Of a stretch of DNA of 64,000 nucleotides, positions 8,595 to 16,356 are shown piece after piece. The notes beneath the pieces were generated by a model. It was given only the letters and a program-made list of their open reading frames with translations. It was not told where the DNA came from and ran no database searches. The stretch is from assembly GCA_965661545.1 (NCBI GenBank), contig CBFIEF010000005.1, positions 1 to 64,000 of the forward strand. The letters run 5' to 3'. Each line of letters starts with the position of its first letter. Positions within the stretch are counted from its first letter, which is position 1. Source of the DNA: UBA7985 sp965661545. GTDB lineage: Bacteria > Pseudomonadota > Alphaproteobacteria > UBA7985. Position numbers and translations under genes: made by a program.

Positions 8595-9558
8595 AAGACC
8601 ACTCCAGAAGCCAGGATGCGGGCGCACCCCCTCGTTGACGAAACATCTCAGCACGCCAGCGGACCTGCCGCATCGGGTGATGGGCGACAGGGGGCGTCAG
8701 GGCGTGAGCGGATGGCGCAGCAGGGCCTCCGGCAACAAAGTCCGCACTGGCTTCCCGCAGAGATGGGTGGATGGCCGCGCCGGCATCTTGCGGGCCAAGG
8801 CTCAGCGCCGCGGCATCGCGGGCGGGGCGGCGCAGTTCCGGCGTACCGGTGCGTCCCTTCCCCTGCCCATTGGGTGCAAGCAGATGCGGGGGAATGGCCG
8901 CCAGACGCCACCGCGTTGCAGCAGCGGTTGGGTTTGCTTGCGGTCGGCGCGCGCCCTTGTGGCGGCGTAAAGCCAAGAGCAAACGCCCCCGATCTTCCCG
9001 CGCTGTTTCAGCGGCTTTGAGGTTCAGCCGGTGAGACTGCGCCAGTTCCAGATGACAGACCTCACACACCACACCCAAGGCGTCGGGATGATCCAGCACT
9101 TCCTCAAACGCCCACAGCGCTTCGGTATCATTTCGCACGTTAACCAACCACAGCGCCTGTGGGTCCAGCCCAAGGCTCACCAACCCCTGCGCAGACAGTC
9201 CCGCGCCTGCGGTATCGTGCTGGGTAATCCAGAACAGAGGCGCAGACTGGTTCCGACCGGGATTAACGCGTTGGTCCTCTTGCTGGCGGCGGGTGAGTAA
9301 GCTGGCGCTAAAAGCGGTCGTCAGGCCGTCATCCCACTCGGTTCTCGCCGGCAAAACCTCCTGCAGGACGTCGTACTCCATGCCTCCCTGCAATGCAGCA
9401 TCAATGTCCGCGACCTCAAAAGGTAACGCCCGCTGGTACTCTTGTTGCTCAGCAACGGGACGAGACAATTTTGGGGCGGGGCGGCGCTCCACTTGGGCGA
9501 TTAGAGCGCGCAAGGAGTCCAGAGTATGATCTGGCGCACCAGACGGAGGAGCTGACAT
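8530..9558 (-). CDS. imuA: ImuA, RecA-like mutasome component
   Basis: 342 residues. The N-terminal half matches ImuA/SulA-related RecA-like proteins: a FEVADIDAALQGGMEYDVLQEV segment at about 47-68, an FWITQHD strand and the LWLVNVRNDTEALWAFEEVL helix. The middle is rich in Ala, Pro and Arg, and the end has the WLLEWSYETHRFR strand expected of the family. Known role: accessory protein that helps recruit ImuB and DnaE2 in SOS mutagenesis. First gene of the operon, with an SOS box about 110 bp upstream. Its 3' end overlaps imuB by 65 bp, unusually long. No good Shine-Dalgarno precedes the ATG. Confidence 0.9.
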   Translation of the reverse strand: MSAPPSGAPDHTLDSLRALIAQVERRPAPKLSRPVAEQQEYQRALPFEVADIDAALQGGMEYDVLQEVLPARTEWDDGLTTAFSASLLTRRQQEDQRVNPGRNQSAPLFWITQHDTAGAGLSAQGLVSLGLDPQALWLVNVRNDTEALWAFEEVLDHPDALGVVCEVCHLELAQSHRLNLKAAETAREDRGRLLLALRRHKGARRPQANPTAAATRWRLAAIPPHLLAPNGQGKGRTGTPELRRPARDAAALSLGPQDAGAAIHPSLREASADFVAGGPAAPSAHALTPPVAHHPMRQVRWRAEMFRQRGGAPASWLLEWSYETHRFRRLSKLCTVGAPTSK

Positions 9559-9630
9559 GGGATGCTAAACACTCTCGGGTCATGATTGAGTTGAACGCCA
9601 CGGGTTTTTGATCCCTTTTTGTTCCTCTCT

Positions 9631-9660
9631 GTGTTAGTGAGAGATTCGGATTTGGGTCAA
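9631..9660 (-). promoter_or_regulatory. Candidate imuA promoter
   Basis: On the minus strand TTGACC (9655-9660) and TAACAC (9631-9636) are separated by 18 bp and lie about 75 bp before imuA. The -35 matches consensus in five of six positions; the -10 is poor. The SOS box lies just upstream of the -35. Confidence 0.35.
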
Positions 9661-9667
9661 CAGAAAA

Positions 9668-9682
9668 GTTCTGACTTTGTTC
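9668..9682. promoter_or_regulatory. LexA (SOS) box of imuA-imuB-dnaE2
   Basis: GTTC at 9668-9671 and GTTC at 9679-9682 are separated by exactly 7 bases, the direct-repeat LexA operator known from alphaproteobacteria (GTTC-N7-GTTC, read GAAC-N7-GAAC toward imuA). It sits about 110 bp before imuA, just upstream of a possible -35. This predicts LexA repression and damage induction of the cassette. Confidence 0.85.
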
Positions 9683-9987
9683 TATTTTTTGGGCGCAGGA
9701 CTTTTTGCCATGCCCTATCTGCCTCATTAACGCCGGTATTTTGAAACTAATGTCTCATTTATAGCATTCTTAGTAAAAAATATTTATAGCGCGTTCCAAA
9801 TTTATATAACTATGCTGTTGCGGCCCTTAGGTGCAAAGGCTAACACGTCGCACGACTAAGACTTGCGCGAACGATTTGGTAGCCAACGCACCCATAGGTA
9901 AACAATTATTATCGTGGACATGTGCGACGAGAAATGAACATCGCCTCATACTCAGATCGGCGCCCCAGTAGAACGGAAATGTAATTT
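9683..9987. other. Non-coding AT-rich region before the XRE regulator
   Basis: About 300 bp without a supported gene. The part from 9735 to 9830 is markedly AT-rich (runs such as TAAAAAATATTTATAG) and probably contains the XRE regulator promoter. I see no RNA gene or clear hairpin. Confidence 0.4.
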
Positions 9988-10461
9988 ATGAACGAAGCAG
10001 CTAGAAAGGGCGTCTCAGCCCGGTCCCCGCATGCAATCGACGCATACGTTGGCGAACGTCTGCGACTTCGCCGAACGTTACTTGGCATGTCTCAAGAAGC
10101 TTTGGGAGACGAGTTGAACTTGTCTTTCCAGCAAGTTCAGAAATATGAGCGCGGCACCAACCGCATCTCCGCCAGCCGCCTCTACGAATTGGGTCGCATT
10201 CTTGATGTGCCCGTATCGTATTTCTACGAAGGCATGACCGACGATGTGATCGGCGGCAAGCGTCCAGACGAAAACGAACACAACCACGACACGCCAGACG
10301 GCCAAGACCCTTTCGCCAAGCGCGAAACGTTGGAACTGGTTCGCTCTTACTACAAAATCAGCCATCCCATCGTTCGGCGTCGCGTTTACGCTTTGGTGAA
10401 ATCCCTCTCCGGCAATGACGCTGACGATGCGGATCAAGCGCTGGAATCCCTGAACGTCTAA
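9988..10461 (+). CDS. XRE-family transcriptional regulator
   Basis: 157 residues with an HTH_XRE domain at about 20-80: VGERLRLRRTLLGMSQEAL is helix 1-2 and LSFQQVQKYERG the recognition helix. It is followed by the motif VSYFYEG typical of this alphaproteobacterial group. The middle is acidic and His-rich, and the C-terminal ~50 residues are helical. It is a cytoplasmic DNA-binding protein of unknown regulon. It stands alone between the divergent SOS cassette and a LysR gene, with its own terminator, so it is monocistronic. Confidence 0.88.
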   Translation: MNEAARKGVSARSPHAIDAYVGERLRLRRTLLGMSQEALGDELNLSFQQVQKYERGTNRISASRLYELGRILDVPVSYFYEGMTDDVIGGKRPDENEHNHDTPDGQDPFAKRETLELVRSYYKISHPIVRRRVYALVKSLSGNDADDADQALESLNV

Positions 10462-10493
10462 GCACAGCAGACGGACAAGCACCGATATTCAAA

Positions 10494-10524
10494 GGGTCGA
10501 AAGCCAGTCTTTCGGCCCTTTTTT
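10494..10524 (+). terminator. Terminator after the XRE gene
   Basis: A GGG(T)CGAAAG / CTTTCGGCCC stem with the loop CCAGT, followed by six T residues. It starts 33 bp after the XRE stop codon. Confidence 0.85.
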
Positions 10525-10786
10525 ATGGGCCGGTCGCTGCACCTGAAAGGGCTTTACGAGCAACGGCTTACAAATGGTTCATCACACACGGCTTTTGTCA
10601 AAAACCGGCAAAAACCCTACGGATTCTAGCCAAGACGCACTCCAATGCTGCTTTTCTTGACAAAAACGCGACACTTTAGGTGCAAAACGATGTTTTACGT
10701 TTGACTTCAGGGCATGAAGCCATGCAAAAAAGACAGAGCTTAAAGCTTTCGCCTATACAAATGTACTGCGTTTTGAAGGAATCCCC
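10525..10786. other. Non-coding leader of the LysR gene
   Basis: No gene is supported here. It contains a good -35-like TTGACA at 10658-10663 and a TATACA at 10754-10759 close to the gene, but no well-spaced promoter pair. AAGGA at about 10778 is the likely ribosome binding site of the LysR gene. Confidence 0.35.
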
Positions 10787-11674
10787 ATGGATTGGGACAA
10801 ACTCCGTGTTTTTCACGCTGTTGCTGAAGCGGGCAGCTTCACACATGCGGGCGAAGACCTGAACCTGAGCCAGTCTGCGGTTAGCCGCCAGATTTCAGCT
10901 TTGGAAGAAAGTCTTTCGACCACTCTTTTCCACCGCCACGCGCGTGGACTGATCCTCACCGAACAGGGTGAGTTGCTGTACAACACCGCACACGAGGTGT
11001 TTGGCAAACTTTCTTTGGTCGAGGCGCGCCTTCGCGACTCCAAAGATTCTCCATCGGGTGACCTGCGTGTCACGGCCACTGTCGCTCTGGGCAGCACGTG
11101 GCTGGCTCCACTGATGGCTGAGTTTATGGCCAAGTACCCAGAAATCGAGTTGCACCTGATCCTTGAAGACAAGGAACTCGACCTGTCCATGCGTCAGGCC
11201 GACATCGCAATTCGTCTGTACCCGCCGCACCAGCCGGACCTGATTCAGCGTCCGCTGTTTGAGGCTCACAGCCATATCTATGCGTCGCCAGAATACCTCG
11301 ACGAGTATGGTACGCCGTCGACGTTACATGACCTGGACCAGCACCGGATCGTTATTTTCGGGACAGACACACGGCCACCAGTGCCGGATCTGAACTGGCT
11401 GGAAACCGCTGGCCGCGAGACCGGCAAGCGTCGTCCCGCTATGTCTTTAAACAACATCTTCGCCATTCGGAATGTTGTTGAAGAAGGCGCAGGCATCGCG
11501 GCTATTCCTGACTACATGGTCGAAGGCCGTGATCGTTTGATCCGCGTTCTTCCAGACATCGAAGGCCCATCATTCCAGGCGTTCTTCGTGTACCCTGAGG
11601 AGCTTCGCTCCACACAGCGGGTCAACGTCTTCCGCGATTTCTTGCTGGAAAAAGTGCGCGCGTCTCAGTTCTAA
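10787..11674 (+). CDS. LysR-family transcriptional regulator
   Basis: 295 residues, the normal LysR length. The N-terminal winged HTH is clear (MDWDKLRVFHAVAEAGSF, then LNLSQSAVSRQISALEESL at about 25-45), followed by a linker helix and a periplasmic-binding-like effector domain (about 90-290) with the GAGIAAIPDYMV segment. It has no divergent neighbour on its 5' side, only the co-directional XRE gene, so the usual LysR clue to the target is missing. A strong terminator follows. The effector is unknown. Confidence 0.93.
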   Translation: MDWDKLRVFHAVAEAGSFTHAGEDLNLSQSAVSRQISALEESLSTTLFHRHARGLILTEQGELLYNTAHEVFGKLSLVEARLRDSKDSPSGDLRVTATVALGSTWLAPLMAEFMAKYPEIELHLILEDKELDLSMRQADIAIRLYPPHQPDLIQRPLFEAHSHIYASPEYLDEYGTPSTLHDLDQHRIVIFGTDTRPPVPDLNWLETAGRETGKRRPAMSLNNIFAIRNVVEEGAGIAAIPDYMVEGRDRLIRVLPDIEGPSFQAFFVYPEELRSTQRVNVFRDFLLEKVRASQF

Positions 11675-11701
11675 ACCGACAAGCAGCACGCTTGGCTGAT
11701 C

Positions 11702-11735
11702 AAGGCGGTCTCCCTCAGGAGGCCGCCTTTTCTTT
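11702..11735 (+). terminator. Terminator between LysR gene and hemF
   Basis: A 12-bp stem AAGGCGGTCTCC / GGAGGCCGCCTT (one G-T pair) with the loop CTCA, followed by T residues on the plus strand. It lies 27 bp after the LysR stop in the convergent gap with hemF. Confidence 0.88.
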
Positions 11736-11741
11736 TGGCGG

Positions 11742-12665
11742 TCAGTCCCAACCGACCGCAGGTGGCAAGGACATCAAGATGGCCTCGACGTTCCCGCCCG
11801 TTTTCAGCCCGAACAACGTTCCCCGATCGTGCAGCAGGTTGAATTCAACGTAGCGGCCCCGTCGGAACAATTGATGCTGGCGGTCTTCGTCGGTCCAGGG
11901 TGTATTATAGTGCTGCTCGACCAGCGGCACGTAAGCCCGCCGGAACCCCTCGCCCACGTCACGCGTCAGGGCAAAATCGGCCTCCCAATCGCCCGTATCA
12001 ATATAATCGTAAAAGATGCCCCCGACCCCGCGCGGCTCTTTGCGGTGCGGCAGATAGAAATAGCGGTCGCACCATGCCTTGAAGGCTGGATAGAAATCGG
12101 TGTGATGGCTGTCACAGGTCTGTTGCAGCGTGCCATGGAAGTGCTGCGTATCTTCGTCACGCGCACGCATGGGGGTCAGATCAGCGCCGCCGCCGAACCA
12201 TCCCTTGGTCGTTACAATCATCCGAGTGTTCATGTGGACCGCTGGCACAAGTGGCGAGTGCATGTGCGCGACCAAGCTAATACCAGCAGCATAAAAAGCT
12301 GGGTTTTTGTCGGCGCCGGGGATGGTCTTGGCAAACTCTGGGCTGAACTCGCCGGACACCACCGAGATGTTTACCCCAACCTTTTCAAAGACGCGTCCCT
12401 TCATGACGGACATCACGCCGCCTCCGCCCTGCGGCCTATCCCACGCGGTGCGCTTAAAAGTGCCGGGCTCAATACCATCGGTCTGCGGGTGCCGCAGCGT
12501 GCAGGACCGCTCGAGCGCCTCAAAGTCAGCGCAAATCCGGTCACGCAGCCCGCGAAACCAGTCTTCGGCCTGCTGCTTGCGCTGGCTCAAAGCCGTCTCG
12601 TCGGGAAGGGGTGACGCGCCCTGCCACCAGGGTTTGTCCTCGGAACTGCTTGCAGGCTTAGTCAC
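11742..12665 (-). CDS. hemF: Oxygen-dependent coproporphyrinogen III oxidase
   Basis: Oxidatively decarboxylates coproporphyrinogen III to protoporphyrinogen IX in haem synthesis. The protein (307 residues) matches HemF along its length: GVNISVVSGEF, HMHSPLVPAVHMNTRM, the WFGGGADLTP signature at about 165-175, and YVEFNLLHDRGT near the C-terminus. It requires oxygen, so an aerobic lifestyle is implied; no hemN is in the window. The start overlaps the end of trmL by 8 bp, so the two are probably one transcript. Its location next to the bc1 operon suits the haem demand of cytochromes b and c1. Confidence 0.97.
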   Translation of the reverse strand: MTKPASSSEDKPWWQGASPLPDETALSQRKQQAEDWFRGLRDRICADFEALERSCTLRHPQTDGIEPGTFKRTAWDRPQGGGGVMSVMKGRVFEKVGVNISVVSGEFSPEFAKTIPGADKNPAFYAAGISLVAHMHSPLVPAVHMNTRMIVTTKGWFGGGADLTPMRARDEDTQHFHGTLQQTCDSHHTDFYPAFKAWCDRYFYLPHRKEPRGVGGIFYDYIDTGDWEADFALTRDVGEGFRRAYVPLVEQHYNTPWTDEDRQHQLFRRGRYVEFNLLHDRGTLFGLKTGGNVEAILMSLPPAVGWD

Positions 12666-13143
12666 GGTGTTCGTCTCCCAAGTGGGTAAACCAATTCAGC
12701 TGGCGGCAGGCTTCGAAGGCAAAGATGCTCGCGGCCTGCGCTACATTTATGGATCTTTGGCCGGGAACCAGAGGCAAGCGCACGCGATGCTGACACGCCT
12801 CATGCACATAGTCCGGTGCGCCAGCGCTCTCGCGCCCCATCACAATGATGTCTCCGGGCTCAAAAGCAAAATCGGGCAACAGCGTCTCGGCATGCGCAGA
12901 CGCCAGCACCCGCCGCTGCGCCCCGGACGAGTCTTCAAATGCGGACCAGTCGATGTGTCGGCTGAGCGACACTCCGGCCAGATAATCCATCCCAGCACGG
13001 CGCAACTTGCGATCATCAAGCAAAAAGCCGCAGGGCTCGATGATGTGTAGCGGTAAATTCAGGCAGGCACAAAGTCGCATGATCGACCCTGCATTCTGCG
13101 GAATATCGGGCTCAAACAAGGCGATAGAGGGCTGAATCAGCAT
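12658..13143 (-). CDS. trmL: tRNA (cytidine(34)-2'-O)-methyltransferase
   Basis: SPOUT-class 2'-O-methyltransferase of the TrmL/YibK type (161 residues) that modifies the wobble base of certain leucine tRNAs. Visible motifs: IALFEPDIPQNAGSIMR at the N-terminus, IVMGRESAGAPDYV at about 110, and VRLPLVPGQRSINVAQAASI forming the knotted SAM site. ATG 13143 gives the conserved start; an in-frame TTG at 13170 is less likely. It is divergent from petA and overlaps hemF by 8 bp. Confidence 0.95.
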   Translation of the reverse strand: MLIQPSIALFEPDIPQNAGSIMRLCACLNLPLHIIEPCGFLLDDRKLRRAGMDYLAGVSLSRHIDWSAFEDSSGAQRRVLASAHAETLLPDFAFEPGDIIVMGRESAGAPDYVHEACQHRVRLPLVPGQRSINVAQAASIFAFEACRQLNWFTHLGDEHRD

Positions 13144-13307
13144 TAAAAACGGTCCGGAATAGAGGCGCAAACGGGGTGCGTCAGGTGATTAATGAGTAAA
13201 CTCGAATAACAGCTTATCGAATAGCGGGACTAGACCCTCAACAGGGGCTTTGGTAGAGCCGTCACACAACTGGATTAATGGGGCGTCGTTGCGTCATATC
13301 GGCCTGA

Positions 13308-13326
13308 GTTTGACAACATGTCAAAC
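13308..13326. promoter_or_regulatory. 19-bp perfect palindrome upstream of petABC
   Basis: GTTTGACA - ACA - TGTCAAAC is a perfect inverted repeat with 8-bp arms, 118 bp before petA and 165 bp before trmL. It is a likely operator. The inner TTGA-N7-TCAA is one base longer than an FNR box (TTGA-N6-TCAA), so an FNR assignment is not supported. Confidence 0.5.
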
Positions 13327-13392
13327 AGGGTGACTGTCCGAGGCAATTCTCGGGCGACATGATGCGAAATTCGCCTCTGTTCGCGGCAGGGT

Positions 13393-13408
13393 CCGTCATC
13401 TGTGACGG
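13393..13408 (+). promoter_or_regulatory. Small hairpin in the petA leader
   Basis: CCGTCA-TCTG-TGACGG, a perfect 6-bp stem with a tetraloop, 36 bp before the petA start. No T-tract follows, so it is not a terminator; it could affect leader stability. Confidence 0.3.
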
Positions 13409-13443
13409 GCACTGCTCAGTAATAATGTAGAAGGACTTCGCCA

Positions 13444-13992
13444 ATGGCTGGAACGCCGACCGACGTCGCAAACCCGGATCGCCGGAACTTCATCGTATTG
13501 TCCACGATGGCAATGGCAGGCATCGGTGCCGCCTCTGCTGGCGTGGCGCTGGTACGCACAATGACCCCCACCCGTGACGTCGCGGGCGGTGGGGTGATTG
13601 AAGTATCTTTGGAAGGTATCGCCGAAGGCTCAGGCATCGTCGCAACCGCTGGCCGCAAGAAATATTCCGTGCGTCGCCGGACCGCTGCCGAGATCGAAGC
13701 TGCTGTTGCCGGGGACTCTGAGAAGTTGCGGGATCAGCAGACGGACGCAGAGCGCGTTCAGCGACCTGAGTGGCTGGTGCTGCGTTTGCAGTGCCCGCAC
13801 TTGGGTTGCCCTCCGCAGGGGACGGCTTCAGGTGAAAAGCGTGGTGAGTTTGGCGGATATTTCTGTCCCTGCCACAACTCGCAGTTCGACACCTCGGGCC
13901 GGATCCGCAAGGGTCCATCTCCTGCGAACCTGCCTGTGCCGAAGTACTTCTTCGCTTCTGACGAAATGATTGTGATTGGTAAGGAGGCCTAA
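13444..13992 (+). CDS. petA: Ubiquinol-cytochrome c reductase, Rieske iron-sulfur subunit
   Basis: Carries the 2Fe-2S cluster that takes the first electron from ubiquinol at the Qo site of complex III. The N-terminus has the twin-Arg anchor (PDRRNFIVLST) and one membrane helix. Cluster-binding boxes are CPHLGC (about residues 119-124) and CPCHNS (about 140-145), followed by the GRIRKGPSPANLPVP strand. In most homologues these boxes read CTHLGC and CPCHGS, so two positions beside the cluster ligands differ. The start has AAGGA 9 bases upstream. First gene of petABC; the petB ribosome binding site AAGGAGG lies within its last codons. Confidence 0.97.
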   Translation: MAGTPTDVANPDRRNFIVLSTMAMAGIGAASAGVALVRTMTPTRDVAGGGVIEVSLEGIAEGSGIVATAGRKKYSVRRRTAAEIEAAVAGDSEKLRDQQTDAERVQRPEWLVLRLQCPHLGCPPQGTASGEKRGEFGGYFCPCHNSQFDTSGRIRKGPSPANLPVPKYFFASDEMIVIGKEA

Positions 13993-13997
13993 GTCCA

Positions 13998-15335
13998 ATG
14001 GCTGGCTCTCGTTCACCGTTCAAGAACCCCTTCCTAAAGGGCTTCGACGAACGTCTCCCTATTCTGCGCGCTGTTCATCATTCGATGACGGCGCACGCCT
14101 ACCCAAAGAACCTGAACTACTGGTGGAACTTCGGTTCCATCGCCGGCATCATGCTGGTGGTGATGATCGTCACCGGTCTGTTCTTAGCGATGCACTACAA
14201 GCCGTCGGTGCAAGAAGACACCTACGGCATCAACCAAGCGTTCCGCTCGGTTGAGCACATCATGCGCGATGTTAAGGGCGGCATGTTCCTACGATATATG
14301 CACTCGGTGGGGGCATCGTTCTTCTTCATCGCTGTGATTTTCCACATGTTCCGCGGTCTGTACTACGGCTCATACAAAGCGCCTCGTGAAGTGCTATGGA
14401 TCTTGGGTTGTGTTATTCTCATCCTGATGATGGGTATCGCGTTCTTGGGTTACTCGCTGGTTTGGGGCGTGATGTCCTTTGCTGCGGCTGAGGTGATTAC
14501 ACAGGTCTTTACGGCGATTCCGATCTTGGGTGATGACATCCTGATCTTGCTGCGTGGCGGTGAGGACGTAGATGACGCCCTGTTGAACCGCTTCTTCGCG
14601 CTGCACTTCCTGCTGCCATTCGTGCTGGCTGGTGTGGTGATCCTGCACATTCTGACGCTGCAGACCGTGGGTTCAAACAACCCACTGGGAATTGATCTGA
14701 AGTCCAAGAAAGACACGGTGTCCTTCCACCCATACTACACGTTTAAGGACATTTTCGGCCTCGCGCTGTTCTTTACCATCTACCTTGCTGTGGTTGCCTG
14801 GGCGCCTGAGCGATTGGCAGAGGCGATCAACAACCAGCCGACAGATTACAACCTGCCGTCTCACATTGTGCCAGAGTGGTACTTGCTGCCGTTCTACGCG
14901 ATCCTGAAAGTGTTTACTTGGGACCTGAACCTCTTTGGTTTGGTCATCACCGGTAAGCAGTTGGGCGCGCTGGCAATGGCAGGCTCGCTTGGCGTGTTGT
15001 TCATGATGCCTTGGCTTGATACTTCCCCAGTCCGCTCCGGTCGTTTTCGTCCAGTGTTCAAGTTCTTCTTCTGGGGCTTTGTTTTGTGTTGCTTGATCCT
15101 TGCACTGGTGGGCGCTCAAACCTCTGGTGAAGCCTTCTTCATTCCAACACCGTTCGGTCGTTTGCCTTTGGGCTATGACACTGGCAATGGGTTTGTCTGG
15201 GGCTCGACGCAGCAGTGGGGCGTACTCTTTACCGGGTACTACTTCGCCTACTTCATCGTCATCCTGCCGGTTCTTGGCCTGTTCGAGAAACCAAAGCAGC
15301 TGCCCGCTTCCATCAGCGAGCCGGTTCTGGCCTAA
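13998..15335 (+). CDS. petB: Ubiquinol-cytochrome c reductase, cytochrome b subunit
   Basis: Membrane core of complex III with two b haems and the quinone sites, 445 residues as expected for the bacterial protein. Seen: LNYWWNFGSIAG in helix A, the SVGASFFF and HMFRGLYYGSY haem region of helix B, GYSLVWGVMSFAAAEV (Qo region), an LHFLLPFV haem-ligand helix and the PEWY Qo motif (LPSHIVPEWYLLPFYAIL). C-terminal helices are present. It starts 5 bp after petA with a strong AAGGAGG. Confidence 0.98.
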   Translation: MAGSRSPFKNPFLKGFDERLPILRAVHHSMTAHAYPKNLNYWWNFGSIAGIMLVVMIVTGLFLAMHYKPSVQEDTYGINQAFRSVEHIMRDVKGGMFLRYMHSVGASFFFIAVIFHMFRGLYYGSYKAPREVLWILGCVILILMMGIAFLGYSLVWGVMSFAAAEVITQVFTAIPILGDDILILLRGGEDVDDALLNRFFALHFLLPFVLAGVVILHILTLQTVGSNNPLGIDLKSKKDTVSFHPYYTFKDIFGLALFFTIYLAVVAWAPERLAEAINNQPTDYNLPSHIVPEWYLLPFYAILKVFTWDLNLFGLVITGKQLGALAMAGSLGVLFMMPWLDTSPVRSGRFRPVFKFFFWGFVLCCLILALVGAQTSGEAFFIPTPFGRLPLGYDTGNGFVWGSTQQWGVLFTGYYFAYFIVILPVLGLFEKPKQLPASISEPVLA

Positions 15336-15408
15336 CAGCTTTTCGCGGAGAGGGCGTCACAGCCCTCTCATCCGCCGCAGATAGTCTCTTTTAAAGAAAG
15401 CATCCTTC

Positions 15409-16203
15409 ATGCGTTTCGGAACTTTTTTGAAAACACTCAGCGCTGCTGCCGCTCTATCGACGGTTGCCGCTGCTCCTGCCATCGCTGAATCCGCTGGTCC
15501 CATCGATTCCCAGACGTGGTCCTTTACCGGCCCCTTGGGGTACTACGATGAAGGACAGCTCCAGCATGGTTTGTACGTTTACCAAACCCGCTGTCAGGCG
15601 TGTCACTCCCTGGGCTTGGTCCGCTTTTCCTCGTTGACCGGTCTGGACGTGAGTGAAGACGCTGTGAAGGCGTTGGCATCCACGTACGAGATTCCTTACA
15701 TCAACGATGACGGCGATACCGACGTTCGTCCGGGCGTGCTGAACGATACCTTCCCGTGGGCCTTGGGCAACCCAAAGCGCGCAATCGCGACGTACGGCAA
15801 AGCGCCGCCAGACCTTTCGACCATGGCCCGTTCCCGCATCGGTGGCGCTGACTACGTCTACGCCCTGTTGACCGGCTATGACGACGCTCACGAGCAGCCA
15901 GAGGGCGCGTACTACAACAAGGTCATGAAGGTCATCTCCATGCCGAACCCGTGGCCGGCTGACATGTCTGACTTTGAATACCCTAACGGCACACGCCCAA
16001 GCCTTGAGCAACAAGCACGCGACGTAACGGCGTTCTTGAACTGGACCGCTGATCCGTACCTCGAAGAGCGCCACCAGTGGGGCATTATCGTGGTTCTGTA
16101 CATGCTGGCGCTGACCGTCATCTCCTTCCTCGCGTACCGCGTGGTTGCCGCGAAGGTCTACGCTAAGCTCGAAGTCGAAGGTGGTCCTGAGCCAGAACAC
16201 TAG
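15409..16203 (+). CDS. petC: Ubiquinol-cytochrome c reductase, cytochrome c1 subunit
   Basis: Periplasmic haem c subunit that passes electrons from Rieske to soluble cytochrome c. The 264-residue protein has a cleavable signal peptide (about 1-27, ending in APAIAES), the haem-binding CQACH (about residues 64-68), the MPNPWPADMSDFEYPNG region and a C-terminal membrane anchor (WGIIVVLYMLALTVISFLAY) followed by a short cytoplasmic tail. Last gene of petABC; a terminator follows. The 73-bp gap from petB is wider than the petA-petB gap. Confidence 0.97.
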   Translation: MRFGTFLKTLSAAAALSTVAAAPAIAESAGPIDSQTWSFTGPLGYYDEGQLQHGLYVYQTRCQACHSLGLVRFSSLTGLDVSEDAVKALASTYEIPYINDDGDTDVRPGVLNDTFPWALGNPKRAIATYGKAPPDLSTMARSRIGGADYVYALLTGYDDAHEQPEGAYYNKVMKVISMPNPWPADMSDFEYPNGTRPSLEQQARDVTAFLNWTADPYLEERHQWGIIVVLYMLALTVISFLAYRVVAAKVYAKLEVEGGPEPEH

Positions 16204-16230
16204 GTTTTGGATCAATCATACTTTTTACAA

Positions 16231-16261
16231 AAAGGCTGGGGCATCGCTCCGGCCTTTTTTT
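16231..16261 (+). terminator. Terminator of petABC
   Basis: AAAGGCTGG...CCGGCCTTT hairpin with seven T residues, 27 bp after the petC stop. Confidence 0.8.
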
Positions 16262-16356
16262 GTCCCCAAGTCTCTGCGTCCAGCTGTTTCTATTTTGTCC
16301 GACTTTGCTCTAATGTGCGGCGAAAGTGCGTTTGGGTATGCGAGAGATAGATCAGC

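Noticed and set aside
8331..9300. Long plus-strand frames over imuA and imuB
   Set aside because: High-GC antisense shadows; Arg/Pro-rich with no domain.
9621..9636. Possible second SOS box (GTTC...TGTT) near imuA
   Set aside because: The second half is TGTT, not GTTC, at the 7-base spacing; only the 9668 site is perfect.
13310..13324. FNR box before petABC
   Set aside because: TTGA and TCAA are separated by 7 bases, not 6, so the consensus is not met.
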